A stretch of DNA of 64,000 nt from Dastarcus helophoroides (GCA_028583605.1 CM053337.1:19033694-19097693), one strand, 5' to 3'. Positions 32,128 through 44,321 are shown, counted from the stretch's first letter. Program-made: numbers and translations. Notes: a model not told the origin generated them from the sequence alone.

Positions 32128-34825
32128 GATGGACACGTCCGACGAGGAGTTGTTTCTTTTTCAAATGTGTTTTGAAGAAGACAAAAAAAAGTTAAAAGCA
32201 AAAAAAAGTGGATTCATGACATATGTGCTAAAAGAAAACGATTTTGAGAATTTCATACACTTTTTAATGATTTAATTAACGATGAAAAAAAGTTTTCCCA
32301 CTCCCACCCGTATATGCACTGTTTTCTTTATACCTTACGAGCAGGATAGATAGACCATATCAGTCTAGTGAACGGATATAACGAAAGTCGCGCCGTGATT
32401 GGTCGATTTCATATCCACACTATTGTGGATATGAAATTGACCAATCCTGGCATGCGATAAAGAGGAATGTCATTTTTAGATTAAGAATTATACCATAGAA
32501 TCTGTCAAACTGACTTCGGTATTTACCAAAAAAATTATTTAAAATGAGTGCTTTTAGTGCAGAATCAGTAAACTTTATCCCAGCGGATATTTCTGTGGCT
32601 GCAAGTAAAATATTCAAGATATTATTAACCTAGAAATCAAAAGTAAATATAAATTTTGTTACGATAAATTTATGACGTTTCATTGACACATGGACACTAT
32701 ATAAAATATATTAGAAACTGCAAATGTCACATGAAAAATTATTAATTTGCTAAATCATATTTTAGTCTTTGATAGATCGTAGTCGTAGGAAAAATACGCT
32801 GTACAACTCGAGCGGATTGTCCATATCGCACTCGAACGATTGAGGCACTCCGCCTACGGCGTCGTGCTCAAACTTCGTTCTCGTGCGATATGGACATCAT
32901 ATCCGCTCTTGTTGTACAAACTACTATTTCTGCGTACTTTCGAATGTCTTTTGATAAATTCAATGAGTTACTAAATATTCTCAAAGGAGATCTACAAAAT
33001 CAAAACACAAGGCTAAGAGAATCAATAAGTCCAAAGGAACGCTTAGCTATTTGTTTAAGGTAAGTTTTATTAATAATAGTATCATTACATATTTTATATA
33101 CATAAGTACGTAATACATAAACCAAAATATTATTCTATGAACTTAAATCTACTAAGATAATTAGTAAGTATACCTTATAATTAATTTTGCGTGTTTTGAA
33201 AAGTTAAAAATTCATTAAGTACATGTTGTTCTTCTGTATGTACTTGTGATTGTGTCCCTTATTGGTGTTTGATGTCCGTTGTTACTGTACTGATTTCTGA
33301 CTATTAATGTTTGTGGCTGAGATGATGACTGATGCGTTGGTTGATATACAGATTGTGCAGAAGAAATGTGTGATTGTACTGAGGCTACTGAATCTGATCG
33401 TAACATATTGTATTGATTATTGCTCTTGTAAAATAATGCTTCTTCTTCTGCTTCACTTACAGTTTGAAAAACTTGGCGTTTTACCTTGATCTGTATATGT
33501 TCAGGAAAAGTTTTAACAGTTTCTCCTAAATTTGAAAAAAAAATTAAAATTGCGTCATTAGAAATGGGTTTGTTACAGTATTTGTTTTCTATATATTTTT
33601 CAAACAAACTACTTGTTCGCGATTGGGATTCACTATCTCCAAAAATTTTTGTTTTTATTCCTTTGGTAAGGTTTTCCTAAAGTGGTATTGCTGCTCGAAG
33701 AAGGTGTCGAATTAATGTCGCTTATTTCTTGAGATTTGTCGCCTTCTTCTGCTTCTTCTCTCTCTGACGGAATCCCAGGTGAATCAGTAATGTTTGATTC
33801 CGTTTCATATTCTGATTCGACGTAACGATTTAAAAACGACAACATATCTTCGTACTTTATTTTCTTCTGTTTTACTGCTGCCTGACCACTTTTAGTTTGG
33901 CTAAGTTTTTTTGCTCTTCTGTAATTATCACGAAGCCTCTTCCATTTTTCTCTGCATTTATCCGCTAAAAATAATGATCTTTGTTTCAGATTTTTGGCAA
34001 CCGGAAATTCATTTAAATCTATGGCTTTTTATTATCGTATGGGCGAGACTAATGTGAGAAACATTGTTTATGAAACATGCACCTAAATCTATGAAAAATT
34101 AACACCCACTGTAATGCCAGAACCTTCGGAGGTAAAATGGAGGGAAATAGAAGCGGGATTTAATACAAAATGGAATTTTCCTCACTGCGCGGGTGCATTG
34201 GACGGAAAACATATAATAATAGAAGCTCCGCCAAACAGTGGTTCACTTTATTTTAGCGATAAAAGGTGTTTTCAATAGTTTTATTGGCACTAGTTGATGC
34301 TGACTATCGATTTATTATTGTCGACGTAGGGGGCCTTGGAAAAAATTCAGATGGCCATCTATTGAGCCAGAGCAACTTTGGCAAGGCATTAAGTAATAAA
34401 AAGTTGAATTTACCAAATGATGAAACGATTTCTGGAACCGATTTAAAATTACCGTATGTGATAGTGGCGGATGAAGCATTTCCCCTCATCAGAAATATAA
34501 TGAGACCATTTCCAGGGAATCAACTTAAGTAGAGCTAGAAGGGTTTGCGAAAATGCCTTCGGTATTCTGGTCAGGAGATTTAGAATTTATGAAAGAAGGA
34601 TATCAATGTATCCACATCATATTAATAAGATAGTGTTAGCTACATGCTACCTTCATAATTTTTTGACCAACGATTCACGCAACTGGGACGAAGAAGATAC
34701 TTTAGACGAGAGTACAAAAAATGTAGAAACATTTCAGGCTTTGCCACATGTCGGATATCATCTTGCCCAAGAAGCTGTTAGAATTATAGAAAATTTTCTA
34801 AAATATTTTGTTTCACAAACTGGAT
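32128..34825 (+). pseudogene. Harbinger-2 transposase, broken
   Basis: Exon 1: MDTSDEELFLFQMCFEED at 32128, then, one frame over, KRKRFGEFHTLFNDLINDEK; interrupted by the MITE; resumes near 32930 with YFRMSFDKFNELLNILKGDL and KERLAICL; donor AG|GTAAGT at 33060. Exon 2 from 33990: RFLATGNSFKSMAFYYRMG, NFPHCAGALDGKHIIIEAPP (first Asp), DYRFIIVDVGGLGKNSDG, PYVIVADEAFPLIRNIMRP (second Asp), ARRVCENAFGILVRRF (Glu), ATCYLHNFLTND and a tail with GSVSWQLASI. Stops near 34090 and 34278 and a frameshift near 34525. The three acidic catalytic residues survive. Confidence 0.88.
32294..32912 (-). mobile_element. non-coding mobile element with a 99-nt hairpin, copy B
   Basis: Inverted copy of 11161-11634, from TTTCCCACTCCCACCCG to CATATCCGCTCTTGTT. 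The hairpin is at 32810-32908 and is also 99 nt. An added 30-bp palindrome (TTTCATATCCAC..GTGGATATGAAA) is near 32410-32440. It interrupts the Harbinger-2 transposase between DEKK and YFRMSF. Confidence 0.7.
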
Positions 34826-35051
34826 CAGTAAGCTGGCAATTGGCCAGCATTTCAAGAGGAAAACAAAGACAGGGAGTTATTTGTATCATTTTTGTTAAAC
34901 CAAAAATAAATAACTTTTTATGTTGACCATACCTGTTTTAATACACCACCAATTTCTTCCCAAATATTGTTTCTTCTCTGGTTGTCGTCATATTTTGGAT
35001 GTTTGGATGTTTATAATTAGCAACCATAGAAATAAGCAATTCCTCATCCAT
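33215..35051 (-). pseudogene. Harbinger-2 partner protein, MADF plus BESS
   Basis: Exon 1 from ATG 35051 (MDEELLISMVANYKH, then one frame over NQRRNNIWEEIGGVLK) to a GT donor at 34932. Exon 2 begins after TTTTTAG near 33966: DKCREKWKRLRDNYRRAKKL (end of MADF), EDMLSFLNRYVESEYE, an acidic Ser-rich linker, then PISNDAILIFFSNLGETVKT (BESS motif) and a Gln/Ser-rich tail to 33215. Frameshifts near 34980 and 33640. Exon 2 lies within the transposase intron. Same layout as in Harbinger-1 but only distant sequence similarity. Confidence 0.7.
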
Positions 35052-35854
35052 TTTATTACAAAGAATCATGCAATCAAAATCTACAAACAAATTTTAACGT
35101 AAAAAGAAAAAAAATCAGTAAAAAATCACAACTTATTTATTATTTTACTACGAAACCCTTAACCTCACTTATCCAACAAATTAATTTAAAACTAAGCATA
35201 TGACCCCAATTTACATATGTACATGCAATTGCATTAATAATTATTATAGGTAAAAGACATGGAACAAACAGAAAGAAAAGAATTTATACTTACCAATAAT
35301 ATTTTCAACTAGGTAGTTAAAATCCGTCTTCGGCGTCAATAATCTGTCGCTCACTTTGACGGAACGGAGAGAGTCAGACCGGAGAGGCGGAAAAATACGC
35401 TCAGCTGGCTATCCGCTGATGCGACCCGTTCCGACCCGTCTTCAGTGAGTGCTTTCCCACAAGAACAATTGTAAACCGACCGCGACGGATTTTTGCGTTG
35501 CGGCCCGACCCAATCCGTCCCGCCGTAGTGAGCGCCTACCTACCTTTAGGCGTTAGCCAACAGGAATGCACAACTGCCAATGTTCTGTTATCACTGTTGC
35601 AGTCATCATTTAAAAATTCCACCCCGACAAACATGATCCCACAATACGCTCGTTTAGTGCGCGTCATCATCGCCATTTTTGTATCGTAGGTTATGGTTTT
35701 GGGGGAAAACAAAGCAGCGTTAACATTATAATTTACAAATTTTGTTAGTTTCATTTCTATAATAAAGCATAAATTTCCTAATGCCATTTTTAAGATGAAT
35801 ATAACCAAACTTTTCTATCTTCGCTATTTGTTAAACATTGGTAATAAGTAATTA

Positions 35855-37130
35855 TTGTTCTGCAGGATTGTGAATATGGCGAGGAACACCCCCATAAAGT
35901 TCTCATTAATTGAAAAATATTTTAATAAATATGAGAAACAGCTGAGTCGAGGAGAGAATGCATATATGAGTGGACACGTTTCTCAAACGAGATACATTGG
36001 AGATATTCAGCCTCCTTTAATAATAGGAGTGGTACAGGCAAGCATGAAAAAGACAGCATACATTGTAGAGGTAAAATATAGTACAAAATTTAAAGTAGAC
36101 CCACAAATAATCCTGTTGTTTTTAGAAACATTCGATTTAAATCAAGGAGTTGTGGCTACCAAATGTACATGTCCTAGAGGGCAAATAATTTGTCACCATA
36201 TGGCTGCACTCTTGTACAACGCCCACTACAACATTAGTTCAACTGACATAGAATGTCAGTGGAACATAAGGAAAAAAATTGAAAGCAGTGATGAGGTTGC
36301 TCAATCGTTGGAGCAATCGAAAGAAAATTATGTTGCAACTACATCACAAATAAGTGAAGAAGATTTGATAGATTTCCGCAAAAGGCTGGAGCAAACCCAT
36401 GTGGTAGGATTTTCCTGACTTTTAAAGCCTGAAAAAGTAATTTTTAACTTGGCTCCAGACCTAAGTGACCTTCTGTTTTCTTACGAATATGTGAGTGCAG
36501 CAGATAAGGAGTAATTTGTATTAGACAAATGTGCCCGATCCCTTGACAGAATAAAACAAATTGCCGAGGCAACCATTGGTCAACACACAAATGAAGGCTG
36601 CCTGATAACAAGGAAAATGAGACTAACTGCAAGTAAATTTGGTTTAGCGCTGGATGCTTGTCAAAAGAACAAATATCCACCATCTCTGTTCAAACGCTTA
36701 TTGGAGGATTATAACTTAAATAGAGCTCTCGCAATGAGCAGGCAGCACTGAAAAAATTCGAAGAAGTCATGGGATTGACAGTTACTCCTACGGTTTGTGG
36801 CTCAATAAATGTGGGTATTTGGGGGCGAGCCCCGATGGTCTTATCGGGAATGATTCCATATCGGAAATAGAGTGCCCGGGGAAATTCCGAAACTTATCTT
36901 TAAGGGAAGGCGTAGAAGATAGAAAATATTTTTCTTCTATAATGAAGACAATGATATTATTGTCAAAACAGACCATGCTTATTCTCATCAAGTCCAGGGT
37001 CAACTACATGTTACAAATCGACAACAATGTTTCTTTTTTATTTGGACTCCACGGGAACATGAATTATTCTTAATCAATAGGGATCCAGATTGGTCCAACA
37101 ATATTAATATTTTAAAGATTTTTACATAAA
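35855..37130 (+). pseudogene. SWIM zinc finger plus YqaJ-type nuclease protein
   Basis: Opens at 35855 or the inner ATG of MARNTPIKFSLIEKYF. SWIM finger at about residues 105-125: TKCTCPRGQIICHHMAALLY (CxC...CxH). After a stop at 36416 it goes on to a YqaJ-like nuclease: KMRLTASKFGLALDACQKNK, then in another frame GYLGASPDGLIGNDSISEIE (the GxSPDG...E core of the PD-(D/E)xK fold; the family EIKCP is EIECP here, which changes the catalytic Lys), then QVQGQLHVTNRQQCFFF. Stops and at least three frameshifts. SWIM+YqaJ proteins are common in insect mobile DNA; ISL2EU elements are reported to pair such a nuclease with a THAP transposase. Confidence 0.75.
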
Positions 37131-37504
37131 ACGGTTTATTCCGGCTATATTTAATATTAAATAAGTTTCATCATTATTTAGCTTAACTATAATTATTCTA
37201 GGATTGTTTCATTAAAGGAATTAAATGTACGAGGGGCTTTTTATTTCTCACACATATTTGTGAATTACAAAAGAAAAGTGCATCCCAGAGAAAAGGCAGT
37301 GTCCACACTGGTTTTCGTGTCTTTCATCGTCTGTCACCTGTTTGTTTATTATTATTAAAATAAAACTTACTTCCTTAACAATGAATAATATATTTTTTTC
37401 ACAATTAAACAATTTAATAATTAACACAACATAAACTAAAAAAACCCATATATTTTATACAGATTAATACAGTTTGTTCATTTGTTTACGTGGTATCCCC
37501 GAAT

Positions 37505-37690
37505 AATTGTAAGTGCCTGTCACAAACATAAAAGGAGCGATAGATTTTGGCAGAATCCACACCAACGAGCCGTTTTGACTTTACTCCATTTATCCACTCC
37601 TGCATCATTTCAGGATCATCTTTGGGAAATCGATGTCTTTTGGTCAAAACAATTGGGCACGCAGCATGGATTTTTTCGCGGCAGAGCGGC
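37505..37690 (-). pseudogene. THAP domain fragment
   Basis: Minus strand: PCCVPNCFDQ, a frameshift, then RHRFPKDDPEMMQEWINGVK and YVCDRHL. Together they give the C2CH zinc set of a THAP domain (CxxxxC ... CDRH) with the invariant W. No DDE part follows; the SWIM/YqaJ pseudogene lies tail-to-tail with it, so both may be remains of one element. 37130-37500 and 37690-38219 are AT-rich with no gene seen. Confidence 0.65.
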
Positions 37691-39083
37691 CATTATATTA
37701 AAACTGACTGGAAATATCTATTTTGATTAAGATTTTTTTTAAAAGAAAATGACTTACCAAAAAACAGATTTGTTTACACTTTAATAACTAACAATAACAA
37801 GATAAGAGTCAAATAAACACTAACAACTAATAGCACAACAATAGTTTAATAACAAATAACAAAAATATCGAAACGCTAACACAAAATGAAATGCACAAGA
37901 AACGACGAACAAACACTAGAACACGACAAAAATGGCGGACAAGGAACGAAGTGAATAACAATATTTCCAAGTGACCGTTAAGATAAGACGGAAACGGAAA
38001 GCATTAGTGGTCTGCAAATTGCGCATGAATAAAATAACCCCTCCCTTGATATTAGCCCTTTTCTGGCTGAAAAAAGAACTAAATTCAAAAAACTCAGTAT
38101 CCCGCCGTCCTATTATTTTAAATACCTCTTGTGTTTTACCTATGATGATTGTTCAGTTGTTTCGGCTCTCTCGTTCCTTAAAGTAGGGGAATCCTCTTTA
38201 CCCCATCCCGTTTGCGTCGCACGCATCAGACTACATGAAAAACCACACCAGTCGTCAGCGTTGCCACCCTAATTTTTTGGTTTCTTACCAAAATTCGTCG
38301 TGCAAATAAATGTTGGCACCCATGTCACCCTTGCAACATTCTGTGTTTGAAAATTCAAACCATTTGCAAATGCAAAGAATATCCGACTCCGCTAATTTTG
38401 GCATTGCAGGGTATTTTAATATTTTTAGTGATATTCTCTACAAAATTTCTATAAATCTGTTCCGTAGAACAAAACTATCACAGAGTGAAAAGTACTTTTC
38501 ACAGTGTCATTTATATTATATCTTAAATAACAGTGCGTTTGTTTAAATTGGTATATTTAGGTTAATTTCCGCCTTTTTAATTAACATCGCAAAATTTTGT
38601 AATATTTTTAGTGATACTTGTTTCTGTAAATCTGTTCGGTAAAACAAACTAGACCAGTGGCGGCTGGTCTTAAAGAGCGCGAGAGCGCGCGCTCCTCGTG
38701 AAATGAGCGAACTATTCTTTTTTATTTAATGTAAAAGATTTGGATTTATCTCATTTTTAAACACAAAGTAATAATATACTAATTAACTAATACTTGTGAG
38801 TGACTTGAAATAACGTATGCAAACGTTTTATTTCATTATATTATATATTATGAGGAAAATTGAAATACGTTGGTGCGCGCAGAATTATGCACCTAGCGTG
38901 GTTGTCGTGTGATGGCTATCAACGGCCTCAACGGGATACGGAGAAATAAACTACAGATACACCGCGTTAAAGCTAGCCCGGGGAACGCTGCACCCCGCTT
39001 ATGCGCTATTGCCAAATGGTGAGTACGAGACAGAGTTTGGAGTGTGTATTACGGTTTATGATGCAAGATGCGTAGATGCCGGC

Positions 39084-39793
39084 CAGGCACGTAGCCAGGG
39101 GGGGGTCCAAGGGGTCCGGACCGATGTTTTTCTCAATATTTAAATTTTTTCTAAATATTTCGGTAAACTCAACATTTTTAGTTTTAAAAAAAATTGACTT
39201 TAACTTCGAAGCTCCTGGATTTTGTTTGATAAAGTCCTTTTCTTTTTTCATCCTTTTAATTTTTCGTCCAAATTTCTGCTTTTCCTGAAGATTTTTAGAT
39301 TCACCCTTTTCCTTTCTAAATAAAATAAATTTAAAGTTTCGACAAAAATCGAAATTACAAATTAAAATGGAAGCTTCTATTGAAATTTTTTTATTTCATC
39401 TTTAATATCTAATATTTCCAATTTAGTCTTTAATCTGAAATTTGAAGCTGTTCTGAAAAGTTCAAAAATCACGTATTTTGAAAAAAATACTGGGAAATTC
39501 TTTTTTTTTTAGAATGTCGAGATATACTAGATTTAAAAGATATTAATATCGAGACTGAAGTCGAACTTGAGAGTTTCAAATTATAGTTCAAATTTCGAAA
39601 TTAAGATTGGAAATTTTACGCAAAAGTAAAAATTGAGCACTAAGTAAAAGACAAAGACGTTTATTGATTTAACAACTCAACTTTTTTTTTTAAATTTTGC
39701 AGTATTGCTCATTTCGAAGAAGTTTATGTCTCTAACATAAAAAAGAGGGGGGAGTTGGACCCTCCCCGAACGAAAATCCTGGCTACGTGCCTG
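39084..39793. mobile_element. 710-bp MITE inside hAT-1
   Basis: TIRs CAGGCACGTAGCCAGG and CCTGGCTACGTGCCTG. Flanks ATGCCGGC and GTGCCGGC: an 8-bp TSD with one mismatch, suggesting a hAT-type non-autonomous element. The inside is AT-rich with AAATTTCGAAATT-like runs, as in 59080-63000. No transposase. Confidence 0.8.
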
Positions 39794-40384
39794 GTGCCGG
39801 CTGATCTGATTGCGATTACTATGGCGATTAGTAATTCTGCCGTTTACAGGCCTAACTGCTAACAGTACCGCTATTCACAAAGAGATAGCAGTACCCATTC
39901 TAGGGTCTAATTATTAATTTGTTGATTTCGTTCTAATTATAGGGAAAACTAGTCGCTGAATAAACACGCACTACTAATAATGACATTGACAGTACGCGTA
40001 AAATTTGAAGTGCATATTTTCAGTTTCAGTATTTTCCTTTAGATTTAAGATTTAATTCTGTGCTTAAAATGAACAGTTTTTTATTAAAAAAAAAAGATTT
40101 TAGTTAACTTCCACTGGAAGAAAAAGTAAAAATAAAAGAACTAGGTACACCTTTGCCAATGTTAAAACTAGAACAGAAGTGTAAAAAAATCTAAAAAAAG
40201 AGCGTTTACAAGGAATTTTTTCTACGAATACCTATAACAAGAATACCTGTATATGTGGTTGCGAGCGGTAAACGAATTTGCTGTACTGTTTTCCGTGTGT
40301 GTTTTATTTTACAATCCACCGGGGTCTTCACCCTTCAGATTTAAGTTGGGCTAGAACCGGAATAAAAGATTTAACTATTTATTA

Positions 40385-41618
40385 TTAAAAAATATGAGGG
40401 ATCGCATAGTCATATTAATGCTGGCACAGCGGTCGCTTTACTTGGAAAAGTCAATATTATAGCTGAACTTAATTCTGCTCATAGGCAACATATAATGGAA
40501 TATACTGAGAAAGTTAGAAAAAATCGCTATATTTTGAAATGAATTATTTCCTGCATGAAATTTTGCAGCGCATTCGAACTAGCATGAGTGTAGCATGAGT
40601 TATGAGTGGCTCTATAAATGGAGTGCAGACCCAAATTAAATCAAAAATATCCTTATGCCTATTATGTGCACTGTTATGTTCACCAGCTTAATCTTATAAT
40701 GTAGAACATTCCAAAGTTCGTGTATTTTTTAATAACCTATCAGCGCTATTCCTGCTTTTTTTTTCTAAATTGGTCTAATCCATGTGATGTCTTTAAAGAA
40801 ATTGTCAAACAGAGATTGTCCAATGTGGCAGGAACTCGGTGGAATCATAATATTAGAACAGTAAATACTGTTTATGAAAACGGGGAAGAGCTAATGAAGT
40901 ATTTGAAAAAATAGAAGAACGATGTACAAATGGTGCAACTTTAAATGAAGCTTCCGGCTTCAGACGAGCTTTAGAAGACACAGAATTTATTTTTTGGTTG
41001 ACATTGTTTCACAAAATTCTTCCACACGTCGACGTTCTTTATAATCAAATTCAGTCGAGAAATAAGGACAGTATACAGCTGCAAAAAGACATAGTTAATT
41101 TTGAAAACACCATTTCTACCATTAGAAATGAAACAGAAGACATTGAGAAATGCGTCAATACAAACTTTCCAAGTAGAAGAAGAAAAAGAAGTGACGATCA
41201 TTTACAAAAAAGTGTGTATGCCAAAGAAATCTGCGACGTAATCATAACACAAATGAAGGAGTGATTTTCGTACCGTGGACACATTCTAGCTGATGAACTA
41301 TTTAAAAATCAACTATTTAAAAGTTTTGCAACTACTTTTCCAGTTAGTATTTTCGAAGCTGTGACTTCTGCTTATCCACACATATCTGTGCTTCGATTGA
41401 AAACAGAACTGACAGTTATTTATTCAAGACCGGATTATGTTGATATTATTGGTGCCATTAACTTATTGTCATTTATGTCAGAAAATAATTTAACTGAAAC
41501 ATTTTCTGAAACAGTAAAATTATTAAATATAATTTTCACAACATCAATGACAACTGCAGAATCAGAACGCTGTTTTTCGACGCTTAAAAGAATTAAAAGT
41601 TTCTTACGCAATATATGA
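40385..41618 (+). pseudogene. hAT-1 transposase, ZMYM1/DUF4371-like, internally deleted
   Basis: Blocks: SHINAGTAVALLGKVNIIAE and KVRKNRYILK at 40400-40540, CMKFCSAFELA, a gap where the first catalytic DExTD block should be, YYVHCYVHQLNL near 40660, QRLSNVAGTRWNHNIRTVNT near 40820, then a helical region to 41260, and the C-terminal hAT dimerisation block TTAESERCFSTLKRIKSFLR near 41555. Resembles the ZMYM1-like hAT group. Stops near 40540, 40590 and 40912. Confidence 0.8.
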
Positions 41619-42212
41619 ACAATGATCGTTTAAATGCATTAGCGATCATGTCTATCAACAAAAATATGGTGCAGGAGATGAAAAAGTAATAGAACACTTT
41701 ATTTCCTTAAAAGGTCGTAGAGTGGATTTTATTTATAGAAAATATTTTTTTTGTGTTTTTGTATAGTTTAATTACAACTTTGTAATAAAATACATTTTAT
41801 CTTCCAATGTAGTTTTATTCCTATGAAAGCAAATAAATTTAATTAAGTAACGTAAAGCGGTAGCGAGGTGCAACCGTACAGAGTGCTTTAAAAAGGCTCA
41901 GAAATGTCGATAATGTTTTTTTTTGTACTCAATCAATATAATTTAGAGATGATAACCCAAAAATATTTTGTTATTAGATGGTAATTAAATTTAATTCGTA
42001 AAAATACTAATAAATATCACACCCTGTGTATCACTTTTGTTTCTCCTAAATTTAATACCTTGCTACGGCATCGGAGTCACTTAAACTCTTAACTATTAAT
42101 ATTTTTTTGCATCTGCGCACCCCCTGTTAAAAAGTCACCAGCCGCCACTGAACTAGACTCTTTACAATGTCATTTAATATTATATTTTAAATAACTGGAC
42201 TTATGTGGACTT

Positions 42213-42407
42213 TTGTCAACGATGGAGAAAAATATAGTGGTCGAGAAATTACAGATTAGAGTACCAGTGAATCGAATTTTTGAAGATGCACGAAAAATGG
42301 AAACACCACAACTTGAGAGAATCAATTTGCTAAGTAGAAACTATATTGCGTATTTATCAAAAAAAAAAAACATAATATTGAAAAGAAGCGGGATAAGAAT
42401 GAGATGA
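42213..42407 (+). CDS. unidentified open frame in the outermost element
   Basis: Reads KNIVVEKLQIRVPVNRIFED and ETPQLERINLLSRNYIAYLS. The pattern (basic, amphipathic, then LERIxLLxR) resembles the region before the catalytic domain in some insect MULE-like transposases, but this is weak. It ends in a run of lysines after a poly-A tract. Downstream to 43360 only short pieces are open. Confidence 0.3.
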   Translation: MSTMEKNIVVEKLQIRVPVNRIFEDARKMETPQLERINLLSRNYIAYLSKKKNIILKRSGIRMR

Positions 42408-43363
42408 TAGCTGCAGCACTGAAAGTTAAAGAATGGAATACAAATGGCAAGAATTTTGCAGGAAGGTAAACTTACTTACCCACCTTCATTTTTATTTACT
42501 TCACTTTAGGTTCTGATCACACTGGTCTTTCATACATTAGATAAAGTTTGTAATTGTATCAAAATATGTCCTGTTTCTTTCATGTTTTTTAATACTACAT
42601 TTTTTTATTAATATATGTTTAAGCTAAGGGAACTAATGGAAAGGGTACTAACTCTGTCCTGGACAATACAGCAGAAGCTTTAGGGTAACATTTTCAAACA
42701 AAAATTAATCGAGAAGAAGAAATTGCTGTTTGTGTAGATGAAGATAATGAAACAAGAAGCAGACCCAGTAGATACAAGACAAGAAATTTGGAAGGCACAT
42801 ATAAATAACTGAAAGAAAAGGCAGGGTGAACTAGGTATGCATTAATAAAGGAGGTTGTGTTTTAAATTGACTATTTAAAAATTTCTTTCAGGTAAGGATT
42901 TATATGAGTTTAAAATTAAATTCACACAAATGGATATTTTGATATGCTCAGAGAGAACATCAACATTGAAACGCGTCAGGAACAAATCGATATAAAGAGT
43001 GTAAAAAATACCATATGTATAATATAACATAAATTGTAATTTTTATTATTGCTGCTTTTATGCATTTTTTTCTCCCATAAGTTCTTGCAGGTTCTTATGG
43101 GCAGTAATTGAACCTGTAGAATAAAATTTAAATTATATTGAGTTTTTTTATTCCTTAAACAAATAAATACAACCATCAATGCAATTACTGAATGTCACCT
43201 TGAAGTTGTATAGTGTTAGTCTTATTACATGGGCCCCCTTTATTTTTGTTTATCGACCATTTTTAAAGATTTCAAGATACAATTCCATAGTGTTTCCTAA
43301 ACTACAATTTCATTCCATAACCAAATCAATTGTTTCAAGTTGTGGCACTTTAATTTTTCAGCA

Positions 43364-43528
43364 TCATTCATAATTTAATTCACAAGTCCTGCAACCTGCC
43401 GTTTCTCGACTAGTATCATTTCCTTCACGGTTGACAAATATCTGCTTCTTAATTCCTTTCATTGTTAGCATGTGTTTTCCAAAAGTCAAGCTATCGAAAA
43501 ACTCTGCTATAAAAAATATGTCACCTGC
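43364..43528 (-). CDS. unidentified C-terminal exon-like frame in the outermost element
   Basis: After TTTGCAG, a possible splice acceptor, the minus strand is open for about 54 codons: GDIFFIAEFFDSLTFGKHML, then QIFVNREGNDTSRE and CRTCELNYE before TGA at 43364. Two CxxC-type cysteines near the end. I do not recognise it. It is near the right side of the outermost element's remnant, so may be the end of its own gene. Confidence 0.3.
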   Translation of the reverse strand, partial: AGDIFFIAEFFDSLTFGKHMLTMKGIKKQIFVNREGNDTSRETAGCRTCELNYE

Positions 43529-43998
43529 AAACACAAACAGATAATGTGCTATACAAAGACAAGACCAGTGGTGCTATAACAGCGTTGCCAACTCCTGAAT
43601 GCCGCTGCCCACAAAAACGGCCATACCAACCCACCAGAAATCCACCAGATCAAAAATCATCCTAACCACTAGAAAATCACTAGATTAAAACACAGCAGAG
43701 CAACCATTGAAAAACTAATTTTATTTCAGTATTTGTAAATTACAGTAAATATTTAAATAAAAAAATAACAAAAAATAAATTTTTAAAGACAAAGGTAAAT
43801 AACAAAAATGAATATAGAAAGTAAATATTAAAATAAACAACATATTTATTTATAACAATAGGAAGGAAAAAGCAGTTACAGAAACTAAATAGGTAAATAA
43901 AATACATATTTAGAGTATGGGGAAATCAGGAATTTCAAATTCATTTATGTAACTTTCATTAGTTCCTATTTTCCTAATGACCTTATCGGGGAAAGTAT

Positions 43999-44321
43999 TG
44001 TAAGCAACCAGAGTTGGCCCGCATTGTTTATATTTCGTGGCGCCAATCACCAGGAACGAATTCCAATCTCAGCTTGTCCCGGCTGCGGGGATACTCTCCC
44101 AGCGTCACTCGGGCCTGGCGGTAGTGGATTGTTAATTCGATATTCCTGTTCAGTTAATCGATAAATCGTTACCTGTTTTAACATTCGTTTAATTAATATT
44201 TTGAAGTTTGTGTTACCTTTTATTATCGTTATAATTTGTGTTACCTTTTATTATCGTTATAATTTGTGTGTCGCTACCGTTATTGATGTTTAAATTATGG
44301 AGGAGGAACACGAATCTAACA
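43999..44321. repeat. left LTR of the LTR-like element
   Basis: 323 bp, TG...CA ends. Contains a 27-bp tandem duplication (GTGTTACCTTTTATTATCGT twice). Orientation unknown. Confidence 0.85.

Larger units (their letters stand above)
32015..35536. mobile_element. Harbinger-2 (PIF/Harbinger element), 3.5 kb with a MITE inside
   Basis: Ends GGCGCTCACTACGGCGGGGC at the left and its near complement at the right. Only TA is duplicated clearly outside (a 3-bp site is expected), so the exact border may be off by a few bases. Same design as Harbinger-1: transposase on the plus strand, MADF/BESS partner on the minus strand inside the intron. A hairpin MITE (32294-32912) interrupts exon 1. Confidence 0.8.
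38655..42150 (+). mobile_element. hAT-1, 3.5 kb, 8-bp TSD
   Basis: Flanked by AACTAGAC at 38647-38654 and 42151-42158. Ends CAGTGGCGGCTGGT and its near complement ACCAGCCGCCACTG. Eight-bp TSD and CAG..CTG ends are as expected of hAT. Encodes a ZMYM1-like transposase (plus) and contains a MITE at 39084-39793. The left subterminal region has the hairpin AGCGCGAGAGCGCGCGCT. Confidence 0.92.
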
